Positions 25,788 to 34,631 are shown, counted from the stretch's first letter. The stretch is DNA of 64,000 nucleotides from Paenibacillus sp. PK3_47 (GCF_023520895.1 NZ_CP026029.1:4774001-4838000); one strand, 5' to 3'. Numbers and translations: made by a program. Notes: generated by a model from the sequence alone, not told the origin.

Positions 25788-27026
25788 CTATGCCTCAACC
25801 GCCTGTGTCGGCACCTGCTTGGCACTCCGTGTCAGGGAGAACAGCTCCAGTTCAGGCCGCAGTTTACCCATAAGGGAGTCGGTGACCAGCTCAGCTGCGA
25901 TCATACTGTATACCGTCCCGTTGCCGCCGTAGCCTTCAATGAAAAAGCAGTTCGGGTAATCGGGATGAGGTCCTATAAAGGGCAGTCCGTCCCGTGTTGT
26001 ACCAAAGACTGCGCCCCAGGCATACTCCGCTTCCACCCCTTTAAGCTCCGGAAATAAAGCTTCGAGTTCCTCCAGCAGCCGCTGGCTCCGGGATAACACT
26101 CGGACCTCACGGCGCTGCGGATCCGTCAGCGGCTCATCTTTTCCACCGATAACAATCCGCTTGTCATGCGTAGTCCGCAGATATAAGTATGGCCGGGCAG
26201 TCTCCCAGATCAGGCTTTGTTCATGCCACTTGGGCATTTTCTTCAGGGGCCGGGTCATAATGGCATATGTATTAATCAGGTCAGCTCCCCGGTCCTTCTT
26301 CATCTCCTGGGTCTCATAGCCCATAGAGAAAATAACCTTTTTGGCAAATATACGTCCGCCTTCTGTATAGCAGATTACACCTTCATCTTCAAATTTAAAA
26401 TGTACGGCTTTCGTGTGTTCATATACCCGTACGCCGACGGCATGTGCTTTATGAATCAGGCTGTGTACAGTCCGGAACGGGTTGGTTTCAGCATCTTCCC
26501 TGGAATAAATGGCCCCCGGTTTGGTAAAAGCATAATTAGCGCCGATCTTGTCTGCTTCCCAAAATTCTGAATCAAAACCGTGGGCAATTAAGGTGTGATG
26601 TTCTTTCCGTAAAGCAGGTACGTCCTCGGGACGGCTTGCATACAGGAGACTGGGCCGGGTCACAATGTGCGGATTAATATCCAGCTTGTCCTGCAGTTTG
26701 AGAATGTTACGGACAGCCCTCTGGCACATTCTGTAGAACAGTACTCCGTTTTGTTCACCATACGTATGGATACAGGAGGTAAGTGATTTATCGTTAGCCG
26801 TTTGCAGCAGACCGGTATTGGCATGGGAGCTTCCCCCGCCAACCGTTCTTTTATCAATCATTACGGTGTCCAATCCGCTGAGTGACAGCTTGTAAGCGGT
26901 CATGGCTCCGCCCATTCCGGCGCCGACGATCAGACATTCACACGATATATCCTCCTGCAGCACAGGGTAAGCCGGGATCTCCGGCAAGGTTGATTCCCAG
27001 GGCAGACGCCCGCTGTTTAAATCCAT
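25788..27026 (-). CDS. FAD-dependent amine/amino-acid oxidoreductase (DAO family)
   Basis: This 412-residue soluble enzyme has a dinucleotide-binding motif near the N-terminus (ECLIVGAGMGGAMTAYKLS, residues about 30-48) with the following acidic residue in DTVMIDKRTVGGGSSHANTG. Its C-terminal GxxGxxP-like region (GTTRDGLPFIGPHPDYPNCF, then GYGGNGTVYS) is typical of DadA/GlyOx-like DAO proteins. Substrate is unknown; primary or secondary amines such as glycine, sarcosine or proline derivatives are usual for the family. It is a single gene, transcribed away from the CotF-like pair. Confidence 0.85.
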   Translation of the reverse strand: MDLNSGRLPWESTLPEIPAYPVLQEDISCECLIVGAGMGGAMTAYKLSLSGLDTVMIDKRTVGGGSSHANTGLLQTANDKSLTSCIHTYGEQNGVLFYRMCQRAVRNILKLQDKLDINPHIVTRPSLLYASRPEDVPALRKEHHTLIAHGFDSEFWEADKIGANYAFTKPGAIYSREDAETNPFRTVHSLIHKAHAVGVRVYEHTKAVHFKFEDEGVICYTEGGRIFAKKVIFSMGYETQEMKKDRGADLINTYAIMTRPLKKMPKWHEQSLIWETARPYLYLRTTHDKRIVIGGKDEPLTDPQRREVRVLSRSQRLLEELEALFPELKGVEAEYAWGAVFGTTRDGLPFIGPHPDYPNCFFIEGYGGNGTVYSMIAAELVTDSLMGKLRPELELFSLTRSAKQVPTQAVEA

Positions 27027-27201
27027 TGTGATCTCCCCTTAATGAGATTCCGGTAAGGTAGTATTGACTGTAATAATGACTCTCATGCGCGTTTGAAATC
27101 CAAGGTTGTAGGAATGCTTTCGTTTGTATTTGCACATAAAAGGCCAGGCTCCGCGGCATAATAAGACTGCTTGAACATCTAAAAGGAGGGACATTAAGAA
27201 C

Positions 27202-27435
27202 ATGCAATCCATACAAATGCAGCCGCTCACCGGCAAAGAGCTCCAATATATCGCTGATTCCATCTCCAATGAGGATTTGCTGATCAAGCAGCTGGCCGCA
27301 ACCGCAGGATCTGCCCAGAGCCAGGCTGTTCAGCAGATCTGCATCCAGCAGATCCATAGCCATACTCATCATATGAGCGCATTAATCCAGCTGCTGCAGC
27401 AGCATCAGTCTTACGCTCCGACACAGCCGCAATAA
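27202..27435 (+). CDS. CotF-like small spore-coat protein
   Basis: 77 residues, helical and rich in Gln and His: LTGKELQYIADSISNEDLLIKQLAATAG, then QICIQQIHSHTHHMSAL. This ISNEDLLIKQLAATA pattern resembles the CotF/YhcQ-like spore-coat family, which forms helical bundles with a conserved acidic-helix start. AAAGGAGGG lies about 11 bases before the ATG. A second, related-size gene follows after 70 bases. Spore-coat or forespore location is inferred from the family; I see no clear sporulation-sigma promoter. Confidence 0.7.
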   Translation: MQSIQMQPLTGKELQYIADSISNEDLLIKQLAATAGSAQSQAVQQICIQQIHSHTHHMSALIQLLQQHQSYAPTQPQ

Positions 27436-27505
27436 TAATATAACCAGCTGACTTTCGGAGATTTTCAGGAAGCCCGGCTTACAAAACTTTTAGGAGGTAA
27501 TATAA

Positions 27506-27892
27506 GTGTACGCACAAAACGGATCAACCTTTATGGCAGATGAGGATATGCTGAAAACGGTGCTGACGGATCTAAGGCGGACAGTGCGTGAATATACAAC
27601 TGCCGCCACTGAGTCAAATTGTCCGGTTGTACGCGCTACGTTTAATGAACTGACTATGGATACGCTGCGCCTTCAGGGGGAGCTGTATGGCCATATGAAA
27701 CAGCTGAACATGTACTCTGCGCCAGGCAAGGCTCTCCGCCAGGATGTGGATAAGCAGATCCAGTCCGCACAGCAGGCAGAGCAAAAATGCCAGCAATTCG
27801 TACAGCAAAAAACAGGCGGTGCTGCTGCATATGCAAAAACCGGAAATGTTCCGCTGCATCAGCCGAATGTGCATAGTTCTTACTATATGTAA
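27506..27892 (+). CDS. CotF-family spore coat protein
   Basis: 128 residues: a helical core of FMADEDMLKTVLTDLRRTVREYTTAATES, then VRATFNELTMDTLRLQGELYGHMKQLN, and a Gln/Ala-rich tail (IQSAQQAEQKCQQFVQQK) ending SSYYM. The core matches the CotF family of spore-coat proteins (a ferritin-like helical bundle without visible metal ligands). Start is GTG 27506, with TAGGAGG upstream at 8 bases. It forms a pair with the 77-residue gene upstream, presumably in one transcript made during sporulation, and a terminator follows at 27982. Confidence 0.8.
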   Translation: MYAQNGSTFMADEDMLKTVLTDLRRTVREYTTAATESNCPVVRATFNELTMDTLRLQGELYGHMKQLNMYSAPGKALRQDVDKQIQSAQQAEQKCQQFVQQKTGGAAAYAKTGNVPLHQPNVHSSYYM

Positions 27893-27981
27893 CCCGGCTG
27901 CGTCTTAAATGAAGCACAGGGAGCATTTGGGTGGTTCAGTTTGATAATAAATGCATAGATATGGTCCGTTTCGGCTGCGCG

Positions 27982-28004
27982 AGCCCGCTGGAACGGGCTT
28001 TTTT
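27982..28004 (+). terminator. Terminator after the CotF-like pair
   Basis: AGCCCG and CGGGCT form a stem around CTGGAA, followed by TTTTT. Confidence 0.8.
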
Positions 28005-28185
28005 GCTGTCATATGGAGTGTGAAAGCAGGCTTGCGGGAAATGGCATTCCTTTCAGGCCTCCGCTTTCCGGGGTGTTATTTTGTTTGCAGAGATGCTATT
28101 TTCATGTCATATTAGTATTAAACTCTTTTCACGGGTGATTACTGCTCCTAGGCAGGATCTGATGTGAACTATCCGGAGGGAAGGC

Positions 28186-28686
28186 ATGAAGGAAATGAAC
28201 GAATTGAAGAGGAAAGTGCTGGAACTGCTCAAGGAGGACGCGCGAAGCTCAACGGCGCTGATGGCCACTATGCTTGGGGCGGAAGAAGATGATATCAAAG
28301 CGGTAATCGAGCAAATGGAGAAGGATCATGTCATCGTAAAATATGCTACAGTCGTGAACTGGGACAAAGTGGATGACGAACGGGTCACCGCACTGATCGA
28401 GGTGCAGATTACGCCGGAGCGCGGACGCGGTTTTGAAGGCATAGCCGAGCGGATTTACCTGTATCCGCAGGTGAAGTCAGTCTACCTGATGTCAGGGGCC
28501 TATGATCTCCTTGTAGAGGTGGAAGGGCGCAATTTGCGTGAGGTCGCCAACTTTGTTTCCGAGAAGCTGTCGCCGATCGATTCCGTGCTTTCAACCAAAA
28601 CCAATTTTACGCTTAAAAAATACAAACAGGACGGTATCATCTTTGAAGACCATGAAGAGGACAACCGTCTGATGATATCTCCGTAA
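28186..28686 (+). CDS. Lrp/AsnC-family transcriptional regulator (YugG-like)
   Basis: 166 residues. An N-terminal winged helix-turn-helix (about 5-60: LKRKVLELLKEDARSSTALMATMLG) is followed by an AsnC ligand-binding domain (about 70-145: VTALIEVQITPERG, VYLMSGAYDLLVEVEG). These regulators are octamer-forming and sense amino acids. GGAGGGAAGG lies just before the ATG. The gene is 13 bases upstream of a PLP aminotransferase gene, the same arrangement as yugG-yugH in B. subtilis, so it probably controls that aminotransferase and itself. Confidence 0.92.
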   Translation: MKEMNELKRKVLELLKEDARSSTALMATMLGAEEDDIKAVIEQMEKDHVIVKYATVVNWDKVDDERVTALIEVQITPERGRGFEGIAERIYLYPQVKSVYLMSGAYDLLVEVEGRNLREVANFVSEKLSPIDSVLSTKTNFTLKKYKQDGIIFEDHEEDNRLMISP

Positions 28687-28699
28687 AGGAAGTAATCAT

Positions 28700-29917
28700 A
28701 TGATCACGAACAAACACACACATAACGGGGATACAAGCAAGTCCATGAATTCATATCTGGCTCCGCTGGTGCAGCAGATTCAGCCTTCGGGGATCCGCAA
28801 GTTTTTTGATCTGGCTGCAGGCAGCAAGGATGTTATTTCGCTCGGGGTCGGCGAGCCGGACTTCAAGACACCATGGCACGTAAGAGAAGCCTGCGTGTAT
28901 TCGCTGGAAAGAGGTTTTACAGGCTACACTTCGAACGCAGGGATGCCTGAGCTTCGGGAAGGCATCGCGGGCTATCTGCAAAGCCGGTTCGCGATCGAGT
29001 ACAATCCTGCGAATCAGATTATCGCTACAGTGGGCGGCAGTGAGGCCATTGACCTTGCGCTTCGTGCATTAATCAGTCCCGGGGACGAGATTCTGATCCC
29101 GGAGCCGTGTTATATTTCATATTCGCCGATTACGGCCATTGGCGGGGGGATTCCGGTCGGTATTGAGACCTTCGGTGAGAACAATTTTAAGCTGACTGCC
29201 GAAGGGCTTGAAGCCAAAATTACACCGCGTTCCAAAATTCTGATTCTGTGCTATCCGAGCAATCCTACAGGTGCGATCATGAGCCGTGAGGACTGGGAGC
29301 CGATCGCCAAAGTGGTCGAGAAGCATGATCTCATCGTGATTTCCGATGAAATTTATGCCGAGCTGACCTATGGCAGCAATCATGTAAGCTTTGCATCCCT
29401 GCCCGGCATGATTGACCGGACCATTCTGGTCAGCGGCTTCTCCAAGGCGTTCGCCATGACAGGCTGGCGTATGGGCTATGCCTGCGGTCATCCGGATCTG
29501 ATCTCGGCCATGCTGAAGATTCACCAGTACACTGTAATGTGTGCGCCTTCCATGGGCCAGGTGGCTGCTCTTGAGGCCTTGACCAACGGGATGGAAGAGA
29601 AGGACCGGATGACGGATTCCTATAACCAGCGCCGGCGCCTGATCGTCAAGGGACTGCGCGATGCAGGGCTTGACTGCCATGAACCGCAGGGTGCATTTTA
29701 TGCATTTCCAAGCATCCGCCGTACAGGACTGACTTCTGACGAATTCGCCCAGCGGCTTCTGCTGGAGCATAAGGTTGCTGCCGTTCCGGGCAGTGTTTTC
29801 GGCTTGGGCGGAGAAGGCTATCTGCGCTGCTCGTATGCTACATCGGTAGCCCAGATTAATGAGGCGATTGAACGGATCGGGGCATTTGTCTCCCAGCTTG
29901 AACGTGAACGGTCTTAA
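28700..29917 (+). CDS. PLP-dependent aminotransferase (AlaT/YugH-like)
   Basis: This 405-residue fold-type I aminotransferase (class I/II) is cytoplasmic. The Schiff-base lysine is K249 in VSGFSKAFAMTGWRMGY. Other conserved parts are LGVGEPDF near the start, YTSNAGMPELR, CYPSNPTGA with the PLP-ring Asn, and SDEIYAELTY with the Asp that pairs with the pyridine nitrogen. The closest named relative by context is B. subtilis AlaT/YugH, which transfers amino groups between alanine and 2-oxoglutarate; aspartate or aromatic substrates remain possible. AAGGAAG precedes ATG 28700. It is translated next to its Lrp-type regulator. Confidence 0.9.
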   Translation: MITNKHTHNGDTSKSMNSYLAPLVQQIQPSGIRKFFDLAAGSKDVISLGVGEPDFKTPWHVREACVYSLERGFTGYTSNAGMPELREGIAGYLQSRFAIEYNPANQIIATVGGSEAIDLALRALISPGDEILIPEPCYISYSPITAIGGGIPVGIETFGENNFKLTAEGLEAKITPRSKILILCYPSNPTGAIMSREDWEPIAKVVEKHDLIVISDEIYAELTYGSNHVSFASLPGMIDRTILVSGFSKAFAMTGWRMGYACGHPDLISAMLKIHQYTVMCAPSMGQVAALEALTNGMEEKDRMTDSYNQRRRLIVKGLRDAGLDCHEPQGAFYAFPSIRRTGLTSDEFAQRLLLEHKVAAVPGSVFGLGGEGYLRCSYATSVAQINEAIERIGAFVSQLERERS

Positions 29918-30125
29918 TTAGCTGTTAGAATAAAGAAGCAGTACTATAGCATATTATCCCGAATTATGGTATTATTTAACTCTAAGAACAAGAAAAACCT
30001 GTGATATCATCCTTGGACTTTTTATATCTGTAATCCGGTGTATACTACTTTACACTTGTGAGAAAATCAGGGTATCAATTTCTTTGGAGTTACAGTAATG
30101 CATTAAGACGTAAGGAGGGATGATT

Positions 30126-30377
30126 GTGCCCGGTATCGACTACTTCTTGCCTTCCTATGGGTGTGAATCTTATCCCGGAAGCGGGAACCAGCCTTTTAAG
30201 AGTGATGCTTCAATACGCAATATCTCTCTGGAAGATGAAATTGTGATCCTCCGCAGCCGGATGGAGCAAATGTTCCTGCAGGAGAATTCCTTCACCGCAG
30301 CTAACGTGATCGAAATCAGCAGTCTGCTTGATTTGAAGATCAATGAGTATATGAAGAAAAGCTCCCGCAAAGGATAA
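30126..30377 (+). CDS. Spo0E-family aspartyl-phosphate phosphatase
   Basis: 83 residues from GTG 30126, which has TAAGGAGGG at 7 bases; the in-frame ATG 30120 is too close to that site. A helical hairpin is expected, with the second helix holding the Spo0E signature: SSLLDLKINEYMK, matching the S-x-x-LD-x-x-I-x-x-Y pattern. These small proteins remove phosphate from Spo0A~P or other response regulators and thus delay sporulation. The N-terminal 35 residues are not part of the family core and show no motif. It is monocistronic, with a terminator directly after it. Confidence 0.85.
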   Translation: MPGIDYFLPSYGCESYPGSGNQPFKSDASIRNISLEDEIVILRSRMEQMFLQENSFTAANVIEISSLLDLKINEYMKKSSRKG

Positions 30378-30396
30378 TTTGCGGAAGCTTTATTGG

Positions 30397-30420
30397 AAAG
30401 GGCCTTAGGGCCCTTTTTTT
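30397..30420 (+). terminator. Terminator after the Spo0E-like gene
   Basis: AAAGGGCC-TTA-GGGCCCTTT followed by a T-run gives a compact hairpin. Confidence 0.88.
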
Positions 30421-30455
30421 GTGCGCAGGACGGCCCTTATCCGGCTGGACAAATA

Positions 30456-31049
30456 TTATAAGGCGATAGAGATTGCAGCAACAAAGAGTAAAAAGACCAC
30501 CGCATAATTTAAACGCCGCCTGGCCCAGCTGCTGGCAGTAACCGGACTGCTGCCCGTAAGGCTGCTGAAATCCACAATAGGATGCGGAGCGGCTTCGCTC
30601 AGTCTTTCTATATTTTGTTCGCTGTGTTTGAAGAGCAGGGAATGCAGCAGTGTGGCATCTTTGTAATAACCCGAAATGGTCAATACGGGCTGGTCCGGAC
30701 TGTGTACAAGAAAAGCCCCGTTTATTTTTTCTGCATAAATCTGATTCACATCAAGCTCAAGGGTTCTAAGGATATTACGGTAGCGCATTTTGTCCTGATC
30801 CAGCTCCACGAAGGAATTGGTGACCAGAGCCGTATAGTAGAGGCTGACTGCTCCCAAAAGGCCCCCGACCGTCCACAGCATGATTGAAGAAAACCCGCTG
30901 CGGGAGTATCCCAGCATAATGAAGAATATGGACGTAGCTACTGTAATAACAGCAATAAAGTAATGCCACCTGGAAATACGGAACACAAGCGGATACAGCG
31001 GATCATCTGAACCGTCGGCTCCGTTAGCCGGATTCCCGGACTTTGTCAT
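30456..31049 (-). CDS. Membrane protein of unknown function with PH-like middle
   Basis: 197 residues. A polar N-terminus of about 30 residues precedes two close membrane helices (about 32-55 and 62-82), then a soluble part of about 90 residues with alternating strands (FVELDQDKMRYRNILRTLELDVNQI, ISGYYKDATLLHSLLF), and one C-terminal helix (about 178-197). The membrane pair followed by a beta-rich part resembles bacterial PH-domain membrane proteins, but that is only a pattern match. The start at 31049 has AAGGAGG at 8 bases; a longer frame to 31091 lacks one. It is divergent from the cobalamin adenosyltransferase gene. Confidence 0.7.
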   Translation of the reverse strand: MTKSGNPANGADGSDDPLYPLVFRISRWHYFIAVITVATSIFFIMLGYSRSGFSSIMLWTVGGLLGAVSLYYTALVTNSFVELDQDKMRYRNILRTLELDVNQIYAEKINGAFLVHSPDQPVLTISGYYKDATLLHSLLFKHSEQNIERLSEAAPHPIVDFSSLTGSSPVTASSWARRRLNYAVVFLLFVAAISIAL

Positions 31050-31176
31050 CGTAATTCCTCCTTGTGAACAGTTATATAGATTATTACCCAAATACCCATG
31101 ATCTTCATTTGCCTTCCCGATATCGTAGCGATTAAACTATAATTATGGGATAGAGAGTGTTAGGGGGGAACAGCAG

Positions 31177-31740
31177 ATGGCGATCTATACGCGTACAGGG
31201 GATACAGGAGAGACCTCGGTGATCGGAGGCCGGGTAGGCAAGGATGATGTCCGCGTCGAGGCTTACGGTACCATTGATGAGCTGAACAGCTATGTGGGAC
31301 AGGCCCGCAGCCTCATGGAAGACGGGCGGTTCGCGGATGTGCGGGAGCAGCTGCTGGAGATTCAGCATGAGCTGTTTGACTGCGGTACCGATCTGGCTTT
31401 TGTGAAGCTGAGCGAGAGTAAATATCATGTAAAAAGCGAAATGGCCCAGCGTCTCGAAGGCTGGATTGACCAACTGCAGGCCGAAAACCCGCCGCTTGAG
31501 CGGTTCATTCTGCCGGGCGGCAGCCAGCTGGCCTCGGTGCTGCATATCTGCCGTACAGTATGCCGCAGAGCGGAACGGCGTGCCGTCACTTTGGGGCGGA
31601 GTGCGGATATTAATCCGGAGGCTGTGATTTATCTCAACCGGCTGTCCGACTATTTCTTTGCGCTGGCCCGCACAGCAAATACCCGGCTGGGCATTGCGGA
31701 TATAGAATATGTGCGGGGCACAAAGGTGTTCAGAGACTGA
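31177..31740 (+). CDS. pduO: Cob(I)alamin adenosyltransferase, PduO type
   Basis: 187 residues. It transfers the adenosyl group of ATP to cob(I)alamin, making coenzyme B12. The ATP site is the N-terminal stretch TRTGDTGETS with the following VEAYGTIDELNSYVGQ; the trimeric helical bundle and the active-site helix RTVCRRAERRAVTL and LNRLSDYFFALAR are conserved. Length is normal for the family (YvqK in B. subtilis). GTTAGGGGGGA precedes the ATG. The next gene, a pseudouridine synthase, starts one base after its stop. No other cobalamin genes are in the window. Confidence 0.93.
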   Translation: MAIYTRTGDTGETSVIGGRVGKDDVRVEAYGTIDELNSYVGQARSLMEDGRFADVREQLLEIQHELFDCGTDLAFVKLSESKYHVKSEMAQRLEGWIDQLQAENPPLERFILPGGSQLASVLHICRTVCRRAERRAVTLGRSADINPEAVIYLNRLSDYFFALARTANTRLGIADIEYVRGTKVFRD

Positions 31741-31741
31741 T

Positions 31742-32752
31742 ATGACAAGCTACTATTCACCTATAACCTATCATGTGCCGCCGTCAGAAGACGGATGGGT
31801 GCTGAAGACCATCCTGCAGAAGCGGATGGATGTATCGCGCAAGCTGCTGTCCCGTCTCAAGCTGACCGAGCAGGGCATTATGCTGAACGGCGAACGGGTC
31901 TATATCAGTGTCCGGGTCAATGCCGGTGATACTGTGGAGATCCGCATGGAGCAGGAGACGTCGGAGGATATTCTGCCGCAGGATATCCCTTTTGATATCC
32001 TCTATGAGGATGAGCATCTGCTTGTCGTAAATAAAGCTGCGGGAATGATTGTGCATCCGACCCACGGGCATTATACGGAGACACTGGCGAACGGTGTTGT
32101 TCATTACTGGGCGGTCAGGGGAGAACAGTTCCGCTTCCGTCCTGTGCACCGGCTGGATCAGGAGACTTCAGGGGTTCTGGTTATCGCCAAGAACCCCTAC
32201 AGCCATCAGCATATTTCGGAGCAGATGATTGCGGGAACCGTGGACAAGCGCTACGCTGCGTTTGTGCATGGCGTGCCTGCTGAGCCGAAGGGCGATATCG
32301 ACGGCCCGATTGACCGCGACCCGGCAGAGCCGCACCGGCGGATTGTGACGCCGGACGGTTATCCCTCCCTGACCCGTTACGAGGTCAAGGAGGTATTCCC
32401 GGGCCGTGCAGCAGCCCGGGTGGAGCTGAAGCTGGAGAGCGGACGCACGCACCAGATCCGGGTGCATATGGGTTCGATCGGCTGCACGCTGATCGGCGAC
32501 GGGATGTACCGCCATCCGCTGTACAGCAAAGCGGGGCAGTGCCTTGAAGCTGGCGGGGAGCTGCCGCCTGCGGAGCGGGAGGCACTTGCGCGCGTAGCAG
32601 AGCTTGATGCCGCCATTCCGCGCCAGGCGCTGCATGCCGTGCGTCTGTCCTTCAGGCATCCTATAGGCCTTAAAGAGCTCGTCTTTGAGGCCCCGCTGCC
32701 GCCGGACATGGCGCTGCTTGAAGAAAAGCTGCGGCGGGGAGCGGGAGCATAG
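31742..32752 (+). CDS. RluA-family rRNA/tRNA pseudouridine synthase
   Basis: 336 residues. An S4-like RNA-binding domain (about 13-72) precedes the catalytic domain with the nucleophile D139 in RPVHRLDQETSGVLV and the conserved ESGRTHQIRVHMGSIG. It isomerises uridine to pseudouridine in structured RNA; RluD-type 23S modification is likely, but the target cannot be decided from sequence alone. ATG 31742 is one base after the upstream stop. No clear ribosome site is visible, which suggests translational coupling. A frame open to 31709 overlaps the upstream gene. Confidence 0.9.
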   Translation: MTSYYSPITYHVPPSEDGWVLKTILQKRMDVSRKLLSRLKLTEQGIMLNGERVYISVRVNAGDTVEIRMEQETSEDILPQDIPFDILYEDEHLLVVNKAAGMIVHPTHGHYTETLANGVVHYWAVRGEQFRFRPVHRLDQETSGVLVIAKNPYSHQHISEQMIAGTVDKRYAAFVHGVPAEPKGDIDGPIDRDPAEPHRRIVTPDGYPSLTRYEVKEVFPGRAAARVELKLESGRTHQIRVHMGSIGCTLIGDGMYRHPLYSKAGQCLEAGGELPPAEREALARVAELDAAIPRQALHAVRLSFRHPIGLKELVFEAPLPPDMALLEEKLRRGAGA

Positions 32753-32801
32753 TGAATAACCCGGCCGCAAGCAGATTTAATTTAAACCGGAGGAGCCAGT
32801 T

Positions 32802-33167
32802 ATGAGTCAACTGAAAGTATACCAGTATCCGAAATGCGGCACCTGCCGCAGTGCAGTCAAATGGCTGAAGGAGCATGGACATGAGCTTACACTTCAGCAT
32901 ATTGCCGAGCAGCCGCCCACAGTAGAGGAGCTGCGTGAGCTGCTGGCGAACAGCGGTTTTGAACTGAAGAAGTTTTTTAATACAAGCGGTGAAGTCTATA
33001 AAGCACTGGGACTGAAGGACAAGCTGTCCGGCCTCAGCGACCAGGAGCAGCTGGAGCTGCTGGCCGGTAACGGCATGCTGATCAAACGCCCGATCGTGAC
33101 TGACGGGAAGAAGGTTACCATAGGCTTCAAGGAAGAGCAGTACGGCGAAGCCTGGGGCAATGCCTGA
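32802..33167 (+). CDS. ArsC/Spx-family thioredoxin-fold protein (YusI-like)
   Basis: 121 residues, with the ArsC fold and an N-terminal CxxC at C12-G-T-C15 (YQYPKCGTCRSAVKWL). The family includes Spx, MgsR, arsenate reductase and the uncharacterised YusI; the protein ends without the extra C-terminal Cys of true arsenate reductase. The pattern GKKVTIGFKEEQYGEAW at the C-terminus is as in YusI. A redox role is likely and a specific substrate is not known. GGAGGAG precedes the ATG. Its end is about 29 bases upstream of the exonuclease start. Confidence 0.87.
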   Translation: MSQLKVYQYPKCGTCRSAVKWLKEHGHELTLQHIAEQPPTVEELRELLANSGFELKKFFNTSGEVYKALGLKDKLSGLSDQEQLELLAGNGMLIKRPIVTDGKKVTIGFKEEQYGEAWGNA

Positions 33168-33195
33168 CAATATCGAATATAAGGAGAGGTTACAC

Positions 33196-34122
33196 ATGAG
33201 TTCAGAAACAAAGAGCCGGGTAATGATCGTCGATGGAATGGCTCTGCTGTTCCGGGCCTTTTATGCGACCTCTTATGGAGGATATATCCGCAAGACGAAG
33301 GCCGGGCTGCCGACCAATGCGGTGTACGGATTTTTGCAGTATTTTTTTGACGCGGTCAGCACATTTGAGCCTTCCCATGTGGTCTGCTGCTGGGATATGG
33401 GCAAAGGGACGTTCCGTACCGAGAAGTATGACGGCTACAAATCGAACCGGATTGAGGCGCCGCTGGAGCTGATTCCGCAGTTTGATCTGGTCAAAGAAGT
33501 TGTGGCTGAGCTGGGCGTCCCGAACATCGGGCTGGCAGGCTATGAGGCGGATGATTGCATCGGCACACTTGCGGCCTGCTACGGCGGAGAGTCCGAGGTC
33601 TATATTCTCACCGGTGATCATGATATGCTGCAGCTGGTCACGGATAACGTTAAGGTCGTCATTATGAAAAAAGGCCGCTCGAACTACAAAGTCTACGATC
33701 CGGCGGAGCTGCTTGAGGAAAAAGGGCTTACTCCTTCCCAGGTCATCGACCTCAAAGGATTTATGGGCGACACGAGCGACAATTATCCCGGCGTTAAGGG
33801 GATCGGAGAGAAAACAGCGTTGAAGCTGGTGACCGAATACGGCAACGTGGAAGGCGTTATTGAGAATCTGCACCTGCTGCCCAAGGGCGTAAGGGCCAAG
33901 ATTGAAGCGGATCTTGATATGCTGCATCTGTCGCGTGAGCTGGCGGAAATCCGCTGCGACGTGCCGGTGGTCTGCACCCTGACGGAATGCCTGTGGGAGC
34001 TGCAGCGCGAGAATGCGGTACGCAAGTTCCAGGAGCTGGAGTTCGGCAGCCTGATCCATCTGGTCGGCCCGGTGGAGGACAAACGCGGTATTGTGCAGAT
34101 TGAGCTGGGGGATTTGGGTTAA
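33196..34122 (+). CDS. 5'-3' exonuclease (YpcP/ExoR-like, PolI 5' nuclease family)
   Basis: 308 residues, cytoplasmic. It carries the PIN-like nuclease domain with acidic metal ligands (VMIVDGMALLFRAFY; WDMGKGTFRTEKYDGYKSNR; YEADDCIGTLA; LTGDHDMLQLV) and the H3TH DNA-binding segment (FMGDTSDNYPGVKGIGEKTALKLV). It lacks polymerase domains, so it is the free-standing flap/5' nuclease acting with or replacing PolA in Okazaki and repair processing. ATG 33196 has AAGGAGAGG at good spacing; the open frame to 33160 overlaps the ArsC-like gene. A terminator follows. Confidence 0.93.
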   Translation: MSSETKSRVMIVDGMALLFRAFYATSYGGYIRKTKAGLPTNAVYGFLQYFFDAVSTFEPSHVVCCWDMGKGTFRTEKYDGYKSNRIEAPLELIPQFDLVKEVVAELGVPNIGLAGYEADDCIGTLAACYGGESEVYILTGDHDMLQLVTDNVKVVIMKKGRSNYKVYDPAELLEEKGLTPSQVIDLKGFMGDTSDNYPGVKGIGEKTALKLVTEYGNVEGVIENLHLLPKGVRAKIEADLDMLHLSRELAEIRCDVPVVCTLTECLWELQRENAVRKFQELEFGSLIHLVGPVEDKRGIVQIELGDLG

Positions 34123-34134
34123 ACGCATAGATAC

Positions 34135-34182
34135 AAAAAAAGAGCGCTTTTGGACCGTTATCGGTCTAAAGGCGCTTTTTTG
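34135..34182. terminator. Bidirectional terminator between exonuclease and deformylase genes
   Basis: AAAAAAGAGCGC...GGCGCTTTTTT with an inner CCG-TTAT-CGG; it has A- and T-runs on both sides, suiting the two convergent genes. Confidence 0.85.
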
Positions 34183-34220
34183 TACGTAGCAGATACTTTG
34201 GTTAGTCTCCGCTCAAGATT

Positions 34221-34631
34221 TTAAATAATAATTCCTTCGCAGTGATCGACCTCATGCTGGATGATCTGTGCAGTAAAGCCGGTAAAGACCTGCTTCTGCT
34301 GCTTGAAATTGCGGTCCAGGAACTCGATTTCGATCGACTGGTAACGTGCAGTATGCCTTACGCCTTCCAGTGAGAGGCAGCCTTCCTCTGTTTCATAAGG
34401 GCCGGTACGTTTGGTGATAACCGGATTGATCATGCCTATGTTAACAGGTCCGATGCTGAAGGCAATGATTCGTTTATTGACACCGATCATATTAGCCGCC
34501 ATACCGACACAACGGTCCGCATTTGCCCGCAGCGTGTCCAGAAGGTCATCTAACACCTGGAGGTCTTCCCGGGTTGCCGGAGCGGATTTTTGGCTCAAAA
34601 TGCTCATGTCTTTACAAATAGGTCTAATCAT
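34221..34631 (-). CDS. Peptide deformylase-like protein with altered motif 1
   Basis: 136 residues. It has the deformylase metal motifs: C85 in EGCLS (motif 2) and H126-E127-x-x-H130 in QHEVDHCEGI (motif 3). Motif 1, usually GxGLAAxQ, reads VGMAANM, with M48 where the catalytic-site Gln is usual. Canonical enzymes are about 160-190 residues; this one ends soon after motif 3, as in the short type-III-like PDFs of Gram-positive bacteria. It may be a functional deformylase with altered transition-state support or may act on another N-blocked peptide. The start is ATG 34631, with GGAG at 6 bases; ATG 34643 lacks one. A housekeeping def is probably elsewhere. Confidence 0.85.
   Translation of the reverse strand: MIRPICKDMSILSQKSAPATREDLQVLDDLLDTLRANADRCVGMAANMIGVNKRIIAFSIGPVNIGMINPVITKRTGPYETEEGCLSLEGVRHTARYQSIEIEFLDRNFKQQKQVFTGFTAQIIQHEVDHCEGIII

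Noticed and set aside
27123-27201. A sigma-K-type promoter before the CotF-like pair (a CATAATAA stretch near 27160)
   Set aside because: The -10 does not fit CATANNNTA and the -35 is only two bases long, so it could be chance.
32802-33167. Arsenate reductase
   Set aside because: The ArsC fold and CxxC are present, but there is no arsenic operon and the pattern suits the YusI/Spx-like group; a reductase label would overstate the evidence.
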